Below are positions 30,322 through 39,998 of a stretch of 64,000 nucleotides of DNA, one piece after another (within the stretch, counting starts at the first letter, position 1; every line of letters starts with the position of its first letter). The notes beneath the pieces are model-generated. The model worked only from the letters and a program-made list of their open reading frames with translations. It was not told where the DNA came from and ran no database searches. A program made the position numbers and the translations under genes. This stretch comes from Myxococcus dinghuensis (GTDB lineage Bacteria; Myxococcota; Myxococcia; Myxococcales; Myxococcaceae), in the NCBI RefSeq assembly GCF_024198235.1, contig NZ_JAKCFB010000012.1, forward strand, positions 124,001-188,000. The letters are read 5' to 3'.

Positions 30322-31628
30322 TGAACGCGCTGCCTTCCGTGTTGCGCTACCGGGGACCCGTGGACCAACTGTCGCCCGAGGACCGGCGGCGGTTGATGCA
30401 GCGCTCGGGCGAGGTGGACACGCGCATCTCCGGCCGGGTGCGGGAGCTCATCGCGCGGGTCCGGCTGGATGGTGACGACGCGTTGTTCGAGATGGCGCGC
30501 CAGTTCGACCGCGTCGAGCTGTCCTCGTTGGAGGTGCCACGGGAGCGCTGTGAAGCGGCCCTGGCGACGCTGGACCCGGCGGTATCCCAGGCGCTGCGCC
30601 GCGCGGCGCGCAACATCGCCCGGGCGCATGCCGCCCAGCTTCCACGCGCGGTGGAGACGGAGACGGAGCCCGGCGTGCTGGTGGGGCGCAGGCCGGATCC
30701 GCTGGGGCGCGTGGGGGTGTATGCCCCGGGGGGCCGCGCGGTGTATCCGAGCAGCGTGCTGATGGGGGTGGTGCCCGCGAAGGTGGCGGGGGTGGGGGAG
30801 GTCATCGTGTGCTCGCCGCCCGGGCCGGACGGGTCGCCCCACGCGAGCGTGCTGGCCGCGGCGGTGCTGGCCGGGGCCGACCGGGTCTTCGCGCTGGGCG
30901 GCGCGGGCGCGGTGGCGGCCATGGCCTATGGGACGCGGAGCGTGCCCCGCGTGGACCGCATCGTGGGGCCGGGCAACGCGTACGTGGCCGAGGCCAAGCT
31001 GCAGGTGGTGGGCGCCGTGGCCATCGAGGCGCCCGCGGGTCCGAGTGAAATCCTCGTCGTCGCCGACGCCAGCGCGAATCCCTCCGCGGTGGCGCGGGAG
31101 ATGCTCGCGCAGGCGGAGCACGACCCGGATGCGGCGTGTGTGACGGTGGCCCTGGGCGAGGCGCTGGCGGAGGACATCGCGGTGGCGGTGGAGCGGCTGG
31201 CGGCGCGCGCGAGGCGGGCGGAGATCGTCGCCTCGGCGCTGCGCTCGCGGGGCGCGGTGTTGAGCGTGGCGTCGATGGAGGAGGCCTGGCCCTTCGTCGC
31301 GGACTTCGCGCCGGAGCACCTGCTGCTCGCCACGGCCTCGCCGACGACGGACCTGCCGCGCGTGCGCAACGCGGGGACCGTGTTCCTGGGCGAGCGCTCC
31401 TCGGTGGCCTACGGCGACTACATGACGGGCTCCAACCACGTGCTCCCCACCGCGGGACTGGCCCGGGCGTACTCGGGGCTCAACCTGCTCGACTTCTACC
31501 GTTGGACGACCTACCAGCGCGTCGAGCGCGCGGCGTCCGAGGCGCTGGCGGACGACGTGGGGTTGCTCGCGGACAGCGAGGGGCTCTTCGCGCACGCGGA
31601 CGCGGCCCGGGCGTGGAGGGGCGCATGA
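30321..31628 (+). CDS. hisD: Histidinol dehydrogenase
   Basis: A 435-residue zinc enzyme for the last two steps, L-histidinol to histidine. Signatures are the long HisD motif around ALGGAGAVAAMAYGTRSVPR and VDRIVGPGNAYVAEAKL, then GPSEILVVAD, the metal-ligand stretch LAQAEHDP and FAPEHLLL. The C-terminal GSNHVLPT is typical. Length is usual (about 430). The start is coupled to the hisG stop as TGATG and its stop overlaps hisC by 4 bases. Confidence 0.97.
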   Translation: MNALPSVLRYRGPVDQLSPEDRRRLMQRSGEVDTRISGRVRELIARVRLDGDDALFEMARQFDRVELSSLEVPRERCEAALATLDPAVSQALRRAARNIARAHAAQLPRAVETETEPGVLVGRRPDPLGRVGVYAPGGRAVYPSSVLMGVVPAKVAGVGEVIVCSPPGPDGSPHASVLAAAVLAGADRVFALGGAGAVAAMAYGTRSVPRVDRIVGPGNAYVAEAKLQVVGAVAIEAPAGPSEILVVADASANPSAVAREMLAQAEHDPDAACVTVALGEALAEDIAVAVERLAARARRAEIVASALRSRGAVLSVASMEEAWPFVADFAPEHLLLATASPTTDLPRVRNAGTVFLGERSSVAYGDYMTGSNHVLPTAGLARAYSGLNLLDFYRWTTYQRVERAASEALADDVGLLADSEGLFAHADAARAWRGA

Positions 31629-32665
31629 TTGCCCCCCGCCCGTCCTTCCGGGACATCCCCCTGTACTCGCCCGCGAAGAAGGCCTGTCGCGTGGACCTGA
31701 GCGACAACACCAACCTGTTCGGCGTTGCGCCCGCCGCCGAACGCGTCCTGCGCGAGGCCTCACCGGCGCTGCTGTCACGCTACCCGCGCGGGTACGCGCC
31801 GGACCTGCGCGGCGTGTTGGCCGAGCGCGTGGGAGTGGGGCCGGAGGCGGTGACCACGGGTTGTGGCTCGGACGACGTGCTCGACAGCGCGCTGCGCGCC
31901 TTCCTCGAGCCGGGGGAGGTGCTGGCCTTCCACGCGCCCACGTTCGTGATGATGCCGTTGTTCGCGCAGGTGAACGGCCTGCGGGTGAGGGCGGTGCCGC
32001 TGCGCGACGACTTCGACCTGGACGTGGAGTCGCTGCTCGCGACGCAGGCGAAGGTGCTCTACCTGTGCTCGCCCAACAACCCCACGGGCACGGTCCTGTC
32101 CCGCGCGGCGGTCGAACGGGTGGTGGAGCGCGCGCCCGGGCTGGTCATCATCGACGAGGCCTACGCGGAGTTCGCGGCGGGGCCGGGCTTCATGGACCTG
32201 GCGCGCAACCGGCCCAACGTCCTGGTCACCCGCACGTTCTCCAAGGCCTATGGGTTGGCGGGGATGCGGGTGGGCTGGGCGGTGGGCGCGCCCGCGCTGG
32301 TGGCCGAGGTGGAGAAGGCGAGGGGGCCCTACAAGCTCACCACGCTCGCCGAGGCGATGGCCGTCGCGGTGCTGGAGGACGACGCGGACTGGGTCGCGGC
32401 GCGCGCGGCGCAGGCCGTGATGAACCGGGAGCGACTTCGCGAGGAACTCGTCGCCCTCGGCCTGAGGCCCCTGCCGTCGGAGGGGAACTTCCTGATGGTG
32501 CCGCTGCCGGGCGCGTCCCGGGTGGCGGAGCGGATGCGGGAGCTGGACGTGAACGTGAGGGCCTTCCAGGCCCTGCCGGGCGTCGGGGATGCGCTGCGCA
32601 TCGGCAGCGCCCCTTGGCCCCTGATGGAGGCGGCGCTCACGGCGCTGCGGGAGGCACTGCGATGA
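31625..32665 (+). CDS. hisC: Histidinol-phosphate aminotransferase
   Basis: A 346-residue class I/II PLP aminotransferase. The PLP lysine is in TRTFSKAYGLAGMRVGW; other contacts are CSPNNPTGT, IIDEAYAEF and TTGCGSDDVLD. It converts imidazole-acetol phosphate to histidinol phosphate. Operon position between hisD and hisH, with ATGA overlaps at both ends, fixes the assignment against the similar aromatic or cobyric-acid aminotransferases. Confidence 0.96.
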   Translation: MIAPRPSFRDIPLYSPAKKACRVDLSDNTNLFGVAPAAERVLREASPALLSRYPRGYAPDLRGVLAERVGVGPEAVTTGCGSDDVLDSALRAFLEPGEVLAFHAPTFVMMPLFAQVNGLRVRAVPLRDDFDLDVESLLATQAKVLYLCSPNNPTGTVLSRAAVERVVERAPGLVIIDEAYAEFAAGPGFMDLARNRPNVLVTRTFSKAYGLAGMRVGWAVGAPALVAEVEKARGPYKLTTLAEAMAVAVLEDDADWVAARAAQAVMNRERLREELVALGLRPLPSEGNFLMVPLPGASRVAERMRELDVNVRAFQALPGVGDALRIGSAPWPLMEAALTALREALR

Positions 32666-33255
32666 GGGTCACCCTGTTCGACTATGGCGCCGGCAACCTG
32701 CACTCGCTGGCCAAGGCCCTGGCCACGGCCGAAGGCGCGGAGGTCCGCGTGGAGGAGGACCCGCTCCGGGCGGTGGACACGGACGTGCTCGTGCTCCCGG
32801 GCGTGGGCGCGTTCGGCGCGGCGGCGACGCGGCTCGCCCCGGGCCGGGAGGCGATGCGCGCGGCCCTCGCGCGGGGACTGCCGTGCCTGGGCATCTGCCT
32901 GGGCATGCAGTTGCTCTTCGAGTCGAGCGAGGAGGGCCCGGGCGATGGGCTCGGGTACTTCTCCGGGCGCGTGACGCGGCTCCGTGCGAGGCGCGTCCCC
33001 CAGATGGGGTGGAACCGCGTGGAGGCGGACACCACGCTGACGAGCGCCCGGTTGGAGACCGTCTACTACGCGAACAGCTTCGTGTGCCGCGTGGAGGACG
33101 CGTCGGTGGTGACGGGCTGGTCGACGCACGAGGACGACCGCTTCGCCGCGGTGGTGCGACGCGGGCGCGTCGTCGGGGTGCAGTTCCATCCGGAGAAGTC
33201 CTCGGCGCCCGGCGTGGCGTTCGTGAGGGGCTTCCTGCGCGAGGTGACGTCGTGA
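32662..33255 (+). CDS. hisH: Imidazole glycerol phosphate synthase, glutaminase subunit
   Basis: A 197-residue class I glutamine amidotransferase with a complete triad: nucleophile C79 in LGICLGMQLLF, and H176 and E178 in VQFHPEKSS. The N-terminal FDYGAGNLHSL and the oxyanion strand region LPGVGAFG are typical of HisH. It feeds ammonia to HisF, encoded three genes downstream. Overlaps hisC and hisA by 4 bases each. Confidence 0.97.
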   Translation: MRVTLFDYGAGNLHSLAKALATAEGAEVRVEEDPLRAVDTDVLVLPGVGAFGAAATRLAPGREAMRAALARGLPCLGICLGMQLLFESSEEGPGDGLGYFSGRVTRLRARRVPQMGWNRVEADTTLTSARLETVYYANSFVCRVEDASVVTGWSTHEDDRFAAVVRRGRVVGVQFHPEKSSAPGVAFVRGFLREVTS

Positions 33256-33968
33256 TCGCCATCCCCGCCATCGACCTGCGCGAGGGCGCGTGCGTGCAAC
33301 TCGTGGGCGGCTCGTATGACGCCGAGCGTATCCGCGTGAACGACCCGCTGGAGGCCCTGGCGCGGTGGCGCGCGCACGGCTTCGGTACCTTCCATGTGGT
33401 GGACCTGGATGCCGCGTTGTCGAAGGGCTCCAACGCGGAGGCCATCCGCCGGCTCACCTCCGAGGGGCAGGGGCTCACGTTCAACGTGGGCGGCGGCGTG
33501 CGCGACACGGCCCGGGTGGAGGCCTTGCTTGCGGACGGTGCGTCCCGCGTCGTGGTGGGGACGCGGGCCATCGAGGACCGGGCCTGGCTCGAGCACGTCG
33601 CGGAGCACCACCCGGGGCGCGTCGTCGTCGCGGCCGATGTCCGGGGACGCGAGGTCGTCACGCGGGGTTGGACGGCGGGGAGCGCGCGGGACATCGGCGA
33701 GGTGCTCGCATCGCTCGCCCCGCTCCCGCTGGGTGGCTTGCTGGTGACGGCGGTGCACAAGGAGGGACAGTTGGAGGGCGTCGACCTGCCGCTGATGCGT
33801 GAGGTGGCGCGGCGCGGTCGCCATCCGCTGTACGCGTCGGGAGGCGTGACGACGCTCGAGGACCTGCGGGCGCTCGCGGAGGCCGGCGCGCACGGGGCGG
33901 TCATCGGCATGGCGCTGTACACGGGAAGGCTCGATGCGCGCGCGGTCGCGCGGGAGTTCGCGGAATGA
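33252..33968 (+). CDS. hisA: ProFAR isomerase (phosphoribosylformimino-AICAR-P isomerase)
   Basis: A 238-residue TIM barrel that opens the ribose of ProFAR to PRFAR. It has the catalytic Asp of the first strand ([12 protein letters not shown]), the phosphate loops NVGGGVRD and [12 protein letters not shown], and the second Asp region [15 protein letters not shown]. The start is GTG at 33252, overlapping hisH as GTGA. It is paralogous to hisF in the same operon. The residue before TAVHKEG, usually Asp in this family, differs, so activity rests on the other motifs. Confidence 0.93.
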   Translation: MIAIPAIDLREGACVQLVGGSYDAERIRVNDPLEALARWRAHGFGTFHVVDLDAALSKGSNAEAIRRLTSEGQGLTFNVGGGVRDTARVEALLADGASRVVVGTRAIEDRAWLEHVAEHHPGRVVVAADVRGREVVTRGWTAGSARDIGEVLASLAPLPLGGLLVTAVHKEGQLEGVDLPLMREVARRGRHPLYASGGVTTLEDLRALAEAGAHGAVIGMALYTGRLDARAVAREFAE

Positions 33969-34501
33969 CCACGGTCATGCGGGAGACGAAGGAGACGAAG
34001 ATCCAGGTCGAGCTGGCCGTCGGCCGGGGGACGACGCGGGTCGACACGGGGCTGAAGTTCTTCGACCACATGCTGTCCACGTTCGCGCGCTACGCGGGGC
34101 TGGACGTGACGCTGCACGCGAGGGGGGACCTCACCCACCACCTCATGGAGGACGTGGCCATCACCCTGGGCACCGCCGTGCGGGAGGTGATTCCCGCCAC
34201 GGCGGCGCGCTTCGCCGAGCGCACGGTCCCCATGGACGATGCGCTGGTGCAGGCCTGCCTCGACGCGGGCGGGCGCTTCTACTACCGGGGGCCCTTGAAG
34301 AACCGGCTCTACGAGCACTGGATGCGGTCGTTCTGCGAGCACGCGAAGGTGACGCTGCACCTGCGCATCCTGCGCGGCAAGGACAGCCACCACGTCACGG
34401 AGGCGGCCTTCAAGGCGCTCGGCCTGGCGCTGCGGGATGCGCTCGTGGACTCGGGCACCGTCTTCAGCATGAAGGGCTCCGTCGCCCTGGAGGTGAAGTG
34501 A
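33965..34501 (+). CDS. hisB: Imidazoleglycerol-phosphate dehydratase (monofunctional)
   Basis: A 178-residue manganese enzyme. The two duplicated metal-binding His clusters are [16 protein letters not shown] with [13 protein letters not shown], and [15 protein letters not shown] with [16 protein letters not shown]. There is no histidinol-phosphatase domain, unlike the enterobacterial fusion; that activity is expected from hisN downstream. Overlaps hisA by 4 bases and hisF by 1 (TGATG). Confidence 0.97.
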   Translation: MTTVMRETKETKIQVELAVGRGTTRVDTGLKFFDHMLSTFARYAGLDVTLHARGDLTHHLMEDVAITLGTAVREVIPATAARFAERTVPMDDALVQACLDAGGRFYYRGPLKNRLYEHWMRSFCEHAKVTLHLRILRGKDSHHVTEAAFKALGLALRDALVDSGTVFSMKGSVALEVK

Positions 34502-35262
34502 TGCTGACGCGACGACTCATCGTCTGCCTGGACGTCAAGGGCGGGCGCGTGGTGAAGGGCGTGCGCTTCGAGGGACTGCGGGACGTCGGTGACCCCGTGG
34601 AGCTGGCGCTGCGCTACGAGCGCGAGGGCGCGGACGAGGTGACGTTCCTCGACATCTCCGCCAGCAACGAGGAGCGGCAGACGCTGTGGGACCTGGTCCA
34701 GCGCACCGCGGAGCGACTGTTCATCCCGCTCACGGTGGGCGGCGGCGTGCGCACGGTGGCGGACGTGGGGCGCGCGCTGCGCTCGGGCGCGGACAAGGTG
34801 AGCATCAACTCGGCCGCGGTCGCCCGGCCCGAGCTGCTGACCGAGTGCGCCGAGCGCTTCGGCGCCCAGTGCGTGGTGGCGAGCATCGACGCGCGACGCG
34901 ACGGCGAGCGTTGGCGGGTGCACACCCATGGAGGGCGCAAGGCCACGGACCTGGACGCGGTGGCCTGGGCGCGCGAGTGTGTCACTCGGGGTGCCGGAGA
35001 GGTGCTGCTCACCAGCATCGACCAGGACGGCGCGCGCACCGGCTATGACCTGGCGCTGACGCGAGCGGTGGTGGACGCGGTGGACGTGCCCGTCATCGCC
35101 TCCGGTGGAGCAGGGAGCGCGGAGCACGTGCGCGACGGCCTCACGCGCGGGGGCGCGGATGCGGCGCTGGTCGCCGGCATCCTCCACGACGGCCTCACCA
35201 CGGTGGGGTCCATCAAATCGCTGCTCCTCGCGAGCGGCCTGCCGATTCGGAGCACGACATGA
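34501..35262 (+). CDS. hisF: Imidazole glycerol phosphate synthase, cyclase subunit
   Basis: A 253-residue TIM barrel. The catalytic acids lie in [16 protein letters not shown] and [15 protein letters not shown]; phosphate loops are LTVGGGVRT and [11 protein letters not shown]. It uses ammonia from HisH to form imidazole glycerol phosphate and AICAR. The long insert between strands ([18 protein letters not shown]) is normal for HisF. The stop overlaps hisN by 4 bases. Confidence 0.97.
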   Translation: MLTRRLIVCLDVKGGRVVKGVRFEGLRDVGDPVELALRYEREGADEVTFLDISASNEERQTLWDLVQRTAERLFIPLTVGGGVRTVADVGRALRSGADKVSINSAAVARPELLTECAERFGAQCVVASIDARRDGERWRVHTHGGRKATDLDAVAWARECVTRGAGEVLLTSIDQDGARTGYDLALTRAVVDAVDVPVIASGGAGSAEHVRDGLTRGGADAALVAGILHDGLTTVGSIKSLLLASGLPIRSTT

Positions 35263-36038
35263 CGGAGTCACAGGGCTTGATGCAGGCGGCGGCGGAGGTG
35301 GCTCGGAAGGCCGGCGACGTGGCGCTCGGGTTCTTCCGGGGCGGCATCGCGGTGGATACCAAGAGCGACGGGACGCCCGTCACCGTCGCCGACCGCACCG
35401 CGGAGCAGACCGCGCGTGACTGGCTCGAGGCGCGGTTCCCCGAGGATGGCATCCTGGGCGAGGAGTTCGGTGAGACGCGGCCAGCCGCCCCACGGCGCTG
35501 GATCCTCGACCCCATCGACGGGACGAAGACCTTCATCCGGGGCGTGCCGCTGTGGGGCACGCTGGTGGCGCTGGCCGAGGGCGAGCGCATCCTCGCGGGC
35601 GCCGCGTACTTCCCCGCGGTGGGGGAGTTGCTGGTCGCCGCGCCAGGGCAGGGGTGCTTCTGGAACGAGCGGCGCGTGCGCGTCTCGGAGGTGGCGGAGC
35701 TCTCCCGCGCGGTGGTGCTCTCCACGGACCAGCGCTTCCTCCAGTTCCCGGAGCGCGGAGAGGCCTGGCGGCGGCTCGCGCGCGAGGCGGCCATCGACCG
35801 GACGTGGGGCGACTGCTACGGCTACCTGCTGGTCGCCACGGGGCGCGCGGAGGTGATGGTGGACGAGCTGCTGTCTGCCTGGGACGCGGCCGCGCTCCAG
35901 CCCATCATCGAGGAGGCCGGCGGCGTCTTCACCGACTGGACGGGGCGACGCACGTCCTTCGGCGGCAATGGCATCGCCACCAACGCCGCGCTCGCGCGCA
36001 CGGTGCGCGAACGCCTGGGCGCGACGGGGGCCTCGTGA
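35259..36038 (+). CDS. hisN: Histidinol-phosphatase, inositol-monophosphatase type
   Basis: A 259-residue Mg-dependent phosphatase of the IMPase fold: metal ligands GEEFGE and [14 protein letters not shown], and C-terminal [17 protein letters not shown]. Placement inside the his operon, with ATGA/TGATG overlaps on both sides and a monofunctional hisB, identifies it as HisN rather than an inositol phosphatase. This is the missing dephosphorylation of histidinol phosphate. Confidence 0.93.
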   Translation: MTESQGLMQAAAEVARKAGDVALGFFRGGIAVDTKSDGTPVTVADRTAEQTARDWLEARFPEDGILGEEFGETRPAAPRRWILDPIDGTKTFIRGVPLWGTLVALAEGERILAGAAYFPAVGELLVAAPGQGCFWNERRVRVSEVAELSRAVVLSTDQRFLQFPERGEAWRRLAREAAIDRTWGDCYGYLLVATGRAEVMVDELLSAWDAAALQPIIEEAGGVFTDWTGRRTSFGGNGIATNAALARTVRERLGATGAS

Positions 36039-36673
36039 TGCTCGACCTCGACCGACTCGACTTCACCAAGGGCAACGGGCTGGTGACGGTGGTGACGCAG
36101 GACGCGCGCACCGGCGATGTGCTGATGGTGGCGCACGCGGACCGCGAGGCGCTGGAGCGCACGCTCGCCACGGGGCAGATGCACTACCGCTCGCGCTCAC
36201 GGGGGCTCTGGCTCAAGGGCGCCACCAGCGGCAACACCCAGCGCGTGGTGTCGCTCGTCGCGGACTGTGACGCAGACGCCATCCTCGCGCGCGTGGAGAA
36301 GGCAGGGCCCGCGTGCCACACCGGCGAGGAGACCTGCTTCGGACCGGGGCGCTGGGACGCGCTGGCCGCGCTCGACGCCACCCTCGCCACGCGCGCGCTC
36401 CATCCTCCCGCGCCGGGTGAGAAGCCGAGCTACACGCGGCGGCTCCTGGATGATCGCAACCTGCGGCTCAAGAAGTTGGGGGAGGAAGCCGCCGAGCTCG
36501 TCACCGCGTGCGCGGACGCGGACCGAGAGCGCGCCACGGAGGAGGCGGCGGACCTGCTCTACCACCTGCTCGTCGCCATCAAACCCCTCGGCCTGTCGCT
36601 GGAGGACGTGAAGGACGTCCTCGCGCGCCGCGCCACCCCGCCGCCTCACGGCGTGCCGGTCCACCCGAGGTGA
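36038..36673 (+). CDS. hisIE: Bifunctional PR-AMP cyclohydrolase / PR-ATP pyrophosphatase
   Basis: A 211-residue fusion. HisI (residues about 1-115) has [19 protein letters not shown] and the zinc Cys/Asp set [21 protein letters not shown]. HisE (about 125-205) has the MazG-like helices [19 protein letters not shown] and [14 protein letters not shown]. Together they convert PR-ATP to ProFAR. It is the last gene of the operon, which therefore contains every step of the pathway from PRPP and ATP. Confidence 0.97.
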   Translation: MLDLDRLDFTKGNGLVTVVTQDARTGDVLMVAHADREALERTLATGQMHYRSRSRGLWLKGATSGNTQRVVSLVADCDADAILARVEKAGPACHTGEETCFGPGRWDALAALDATLATRALHPPAPGEKPSYTRRLLDDRNLRLKKLGEEAAELVTACADADRERATEEAADLLYHLLVAIKPLGLSLEDVKDVLARRATPPPHGVPVHPR

Positions 36674-36923
36674 AGCCCACCCACTCTTCCAGGGTCTTCT
36701 CGCGTATCAGGGAGTGAAGAGGTCCCGGGTCGTGATTGCCACTGGCGGATTTGTCCGTCAGGGCTGAATCCACGGAGAGGAGGGGCGGGAAGAGAGGGCA
36801 GGAGAGCAGGCGATCTCTTCAACGGAAGGAGTGTTCCTGCTACATATCCGGACGCGCGGCGCACTGGACTCGCGCCGGCCGGGCGCTACTCGATTCTTCA
36901 ACGTCCGCCTCACCGGAGGCTTC
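36674..36923 (+). other. Intergenic stretch after the his operon
   Basis: 250 bp between hisIE and the next gene. It holds short imperfect inverted repeats (for example CTCTTC/GAAGAG), an A/G-rich patch and GGAGG at 36915-36919, which is the ribosome binding site of the next gene. No tRNA fold or strong terminator is visible. Confidence 0.4.
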
Positions 36924-37376
36924 GTGACTGGCTCCTTCAGCTACAAGGCAGAAGTCATCGACCGTGTCATCTTCTCGCGCTGGCAGAGCCCTCCCACCAA
37001 GGAGGACGTCGCCGCGATCATGGCGCAGATGGAGGAGGCGTCGAAGAAGCTCGGCACCAAGCTGATCTACGTCGCATCGGTCAGCTCGAAGTCGAAGGTG
37101 CCCGACGCGAATGATCGCACCGTCCTCAACAACATGCTGTTGGAGATCCGCAAGACGTGCGTGGAGCAGGCGTGGCTCATCTACGAGGGCACGGACCTGC
37201 AGCACAACCTCCAGCGCGTCATCATCTCCGGCGTGCTCATCCTGACGCGGACCTTCGACAACTTCCTGTCGGTCGCCAAGTCGGGCGACTCCATCGTCAA
37301 GGACGTGAGCGCGGTCCTGAAGAAGGACGCCGCGCCCATCTTCCAGTTGGCGCGGGATCGCGGCCTGCTCATCTAG
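36924..37376 (+). CDS. Conserved-looking 150-residue protein, unknown function
   Basis: I do not recognise a named family. From the GTG at 36924 (GGAGG 5 bp upstream) it encodes 150 residues with no signal peptide or membrane segment. It reads as an alternating alpha/beta soluble domain: YKAEVIDRVIFSRWQSPP, EDVAAIMAQMEEASKKLG, LIYVASVSSKS, WLIYEGTDLQHNLQR. The arrangement is reminiscent of SpoIIAA/STAS-like regulators, but this is only an impression. Nearest neighbours are the his operon upstream and a convergent exported protein gene downstream. Confidence 0.75.
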   Translation: MTGSFSYKAEVIDRVIFSRWQSPPTKEDVAAIMAQMEEASKKLGTKLIYVASVSSKSKVPDANDRTVLNNMLLEIRKTCVEQAWLIYEGTDLQHNLQRVIISGVLILTRTFDNFLSVAKSGDSIVKDVSAVLKKDAAPIFQLARDRGLLI

Positions 37377-37388
37377 CCGTCCCCGGCG

Positions 37389-38519
37389 TCACCTCGCGCC
37401 GAGCACCTCCAGCTCCCCGAGCACCACGTCCGGTCGCTCGGGGAACACGCTGAGGGCGTCCACGTCCTTCAAGGGGACGCTGGGCGTACACGTCTCCCAC
37501 GTCCCGGTCCCCTGGAAGCGGCAGACCACGGGGTTGACGAAGGAGAAGTCCCGCTCGGGATCCCGGAGCCCCACGCCGTTCGGGGTCCGGACGATGGCGC
37601 GCAACGTGCCGGGCCCCCGGGCGTGGATCCTCACCGACGACAGCAGCCCGAGCGCCGGCGAGAAGTCCGCGCGCAGGGCGCCGTCCGCGTCCCACCGCCG
37701 GGTCCGGGGGGCGCCGCCCACGGCGGCCCGCGTGTCCACGTTCCCGTCGAACGCCGCCTGCGGCGAGACTCCCTCGAGCCGATCCGGCTTCACCGCCGTG
37801 GCGGCAGTCGCCGGCGCGGCCGGGACGAGCGTCGCGAGCTCGGGGAGCGCGGGGCCCTGGTTCACCGCGGCGGCGCGCAGGAGCGCCTCGGAGAGTTTCC
37901 CCTCCTTCGCGCAGCGCGGCGTCAGCGCGCCCACGAGCGTGCGGACGCTGGCGGGAAACTCGACGTCCGCCTCGGCCGCGGGGGCGAGTCCCAGTTGTGT
38001 CACGGAGTCGCAGCTCGCGGCCAAGCCCTTGCCCGCGTGGTCGAGGTCCCAACGCAGCTCCGCGAGGTCCGGCGTGTGGCCCACCGCGGCATCGAGCAGC
38101 GCCCGGCCCACGCGCTGGGCGCAGGGGTTCTGGGCAGCGGGGCAGCGCTCGCACAGGGTGCCGAACAGTTGTCTCAAGGGCGACTGCTGGCCGTCCGCCC
38201 CGAGGGGCGCCCTCGCGGAGAGGGGCAGGCCCAGCTCGCACGCCCGCGCGGGAGGCTCGGCGCAGGACTCCAACTGCTTCCGGGCCTGGTCGAGGCTCCG
38301 GCCGTTCGAGGGAGCCCGCAGGGTGTCCAGCAGCGTCCGCTCCAGGGCGCGGCAGTCGGCGGTCTGCGTCGGGGCCGCGGGAGGGGGCGGGGGGGCGCTC
38401 GGGGCGGTGGCCTGCCCGCCACGGGGGGCCTCAGCCGGATGCGTCACGCACCACAGGCGCCCGAAGGCGATGAGCCCCACGAGCATCAGCAGGAGGGTCC
38501 TGAGCGGGAAACGGCGCAC
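37389..38519 (-). CDS. Membrane-anchored protein with C-terminal discoidin-like domain
   Basis: A 376-residue protein with one N-terminal membrane anchor (RTLLLMLVGLIAFGRLW), a Pro/Ala linker (APSAPPPPPAAPTQT) and a Cys-rich helical middle. The C-terminal domain (about 240-376) has the sequence pattern of discoidin/F5-8-type carbohydrate-binding folds: SPQAAFDGNVDTRAAVG, SSVRIHARGPGTLRAIVR and VDALSVFPERPDVVLGELEV. The start is GTG at 38519 with AAGGAGA 7 bp upstream. It is probably periplasmic and carbohydrate-binding (inference). Convergent with the gene at 36924 (12-bp gap) and divergent from lpdA. Confidence 0.8.
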   Translation of the reverse strand: MRRFPLRTLLLMLVGLIAFGRLWCVTHPAEAPRGGQATAPSAPPPPPAAPTQTADCRALERTLLDTLRAPSNGRSLDQARKQLESCAEPPARACELGLPLSARAPLGADGQQSPLRQLFGTLCERCPAAQNPCAQRVGRALLDAAVGHTPDLAELRWDLDHAGKGLAASCDSVTQLGLAPAAEADVEFPASVRTLVGALTPRCAKEGKLSEALLRAAAVNQGPALPELATLVPAAPATAATAVKPDRLEGVSPQAAFDGNVDTRAAVGGAPRTRRWDADGALRADFSPALGLLSSVRIHARGPGTLRAIVRTPNGVGLRDPERDFSFVNPVVCRFQGTGTWETCTPSVPLKDVDALSVFPERPDVVLGELEVLGAR

Positions 38520-38600
38520 GAGCAATCTCCTTGATTCCAACCGGGAGCGGGGGTTATCAGCCCCACCGGGTTCCATCCGCAAAAAATGACGGAGGCGTGC

Positions 38601-39998
38601 GTGGCTGAGACGTTCGACGTGGTGATCATCGGTTCGGGCCCTGGCGGCTACGTGGGTGCCATCCGCGCGGGGCAGCTCGGGCTGAAGACGGCCATCATCG
38701 AGAAGGACAAGCGTCTGGGCGGTACCTGCCTCCACCGCGGGTGCATCCCCACCAAGTCCCTGCTGTGGACCGCGGAGCTGGCCCACCACGTCCGCGAGGC
38801 GTCCGACTTCGGCATCGACGTGACGGGCTCGAGTGTCAACTGGCCCAACGCGATGAAGCACAAGGACAAGGTCGTCACGAAGGGTGCCAACGGCATCGAC
38901 TTCCTGATGAAGAAGAACAAGGTGACGGTGGTCAAGGGCCACGGTCGCATCGCCGGCAAGGGCAAGGTGGAGGTCACCGCCGAGGACGGCTCCAAGCAGA
39001 TCCTCGAGGCGAAGAACATCATCATCGCCACCGGCTCGGTGCCCAAGTCGCTGCCCAACGTCCCCGTGGACCACAAGCGGGTCCTCAACAGCGACTCCAT
39101 CCTGCAGATCGACCGCATCCCCAAGAGCATCATCGTCCTGGGCGCCGGCGCGGTGGGCTGCGAGTTCGCCTCCGTCTTCAACCACGTGGGCAGCAAGGCC
39201 TCCATCGTGGAGTACATGCCCGCGCTGCTCCCCATCGAGGACGCGGACATCTCCAAGGAGCTGGAGAAGCTGTTCCGCCGCCGCGGCATCGACGTCCACA
39301 CGGGCTCGGCCGTGGAGAAGGTGGAGCACACGGCGGACGGCGTTCGCGTCACCATGAAGGTGGGCAACGAGACCAAGACGCTCGAGGCGGAGATCCTCCT
39401 GTCCGCGGTGGGCCGCGCGCCCGTCACCGAGGACGTGGGCCTGGACAAGACCAGCATCAAGACGGAGCGCGGCTTCATCAAGGTCGACTCCATGCTGCGC
39501 ACCAGCGAGCCCAACGTCTACGCGGTGGGCGACGTCATCCCCACCCCGATGCTGGCCCACATGGCGAGCGCGGAGTGCGTCGTCGCGGTGGAGCACATCG
39601 CGGGGAAGAACCCGCAGCCCATCAACTACGACCTGACCCCGTCGGCCACGTACTGCTACCCCGAGGTCGCCTCGGTGGGCCTGACGGAGAAGAAGGCCAA
39701 GGAGCGCGGCTACGACGTGAAGGTGGGCAACGCCCCCTTCGCCGCGGTGACGAAGTCCGCCATCACCAACGAGTCGAACGGCCTCATCAAGATCGTCTCG
39801 GACAAGAAGTACGACGAGGTGCTGGGCATCCACATCATCGGCCCGCACGCCACGGAGCTGCTGGCCGAGGCCTGCGTCGCGCTGAAGCTGGAGATCACCA
39901 CCGAGGAGCTGGCGGGCACCATCCACGCCCACCCGACGCTGTCGGAGATCGTCCACGAGGGCGCCGAGGCCACCCTCGGCCACCCGCGCCACTTCTAG
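38601..39998 (+). CDS. lpdA: Dihydrolipoyl dehydrogenase (E3)
   Basis: A 465-residue FAD enzyme. FAD motif VVIIGSGPGGYVGAIRA, redox disulfide GGTCLHRGCIPTKS, NAD motif IIVLGAGAVGCEFASVF, and the C-terminal His-Glu pair in IHAHPTLSEIVHEGAEA. It reoxidises the lipoyl groups of 2-oxoacid dehydrogenases. The start is placed at GTG 38601, which has GGAGG 6 bp upstream; the ATG at 38586 has none. It lies 2 kb from an E2 gene and from lipoate-synthesis genes. Confidence 0.96.
   Translation: MAETFDVVIIGSGPGGYVGAIRAGQLGLKTAIIEKDKRLGGTCLHRGCIPTKSLLWTAELAHHVREASDFGIDVTGSSVNWPNAMKHKDKVVTKGANGIDFLMKKNKVTVVKGHGRIAGKGKVEVTAEDGSKQILEAKNIIIATGSVPKSLPNVPVDHKRVLNSDSILQIDRIPKSIIVLGAGAVGCEFASVFNHVGSKASIVEYMPALLPIEDADISKELEKLFRRRGIDVHTGSAVEKVEHTADGVRVTMKVGNETKTLEAEILLSAVGRAPVTEDVGLDKTSIKTERGFIKVDSMLRTSEPNVYAVGDVIPTPMLAHMASAECVVAVEHIAGKNPQPINYDLTPSATYCYPEVASVGLTEKKAKERGYDVKVGNAPFAAVTKSAITNESNGLIKIVSDKKYDEVLGIHIIGPHATELLAEACVALKLEITTEELAGTIHAHPTLSEIVHEGAEATLGHPRHF

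Noticed and set aside
36674..36923. Possible tRNA or small RNA after hisIE
   Set aside because: No cloverleaf, anticodon loop or T-arm consensus can be drawn, and the inverted repeats are short.
38586..38600. ATG at 38586 as the lpdA start
   Set aside because: It has no ribosome binding site, while GGAGG lies 6 bp before GTG 38601, which also begins the FAD-binding motif at the usual distance.
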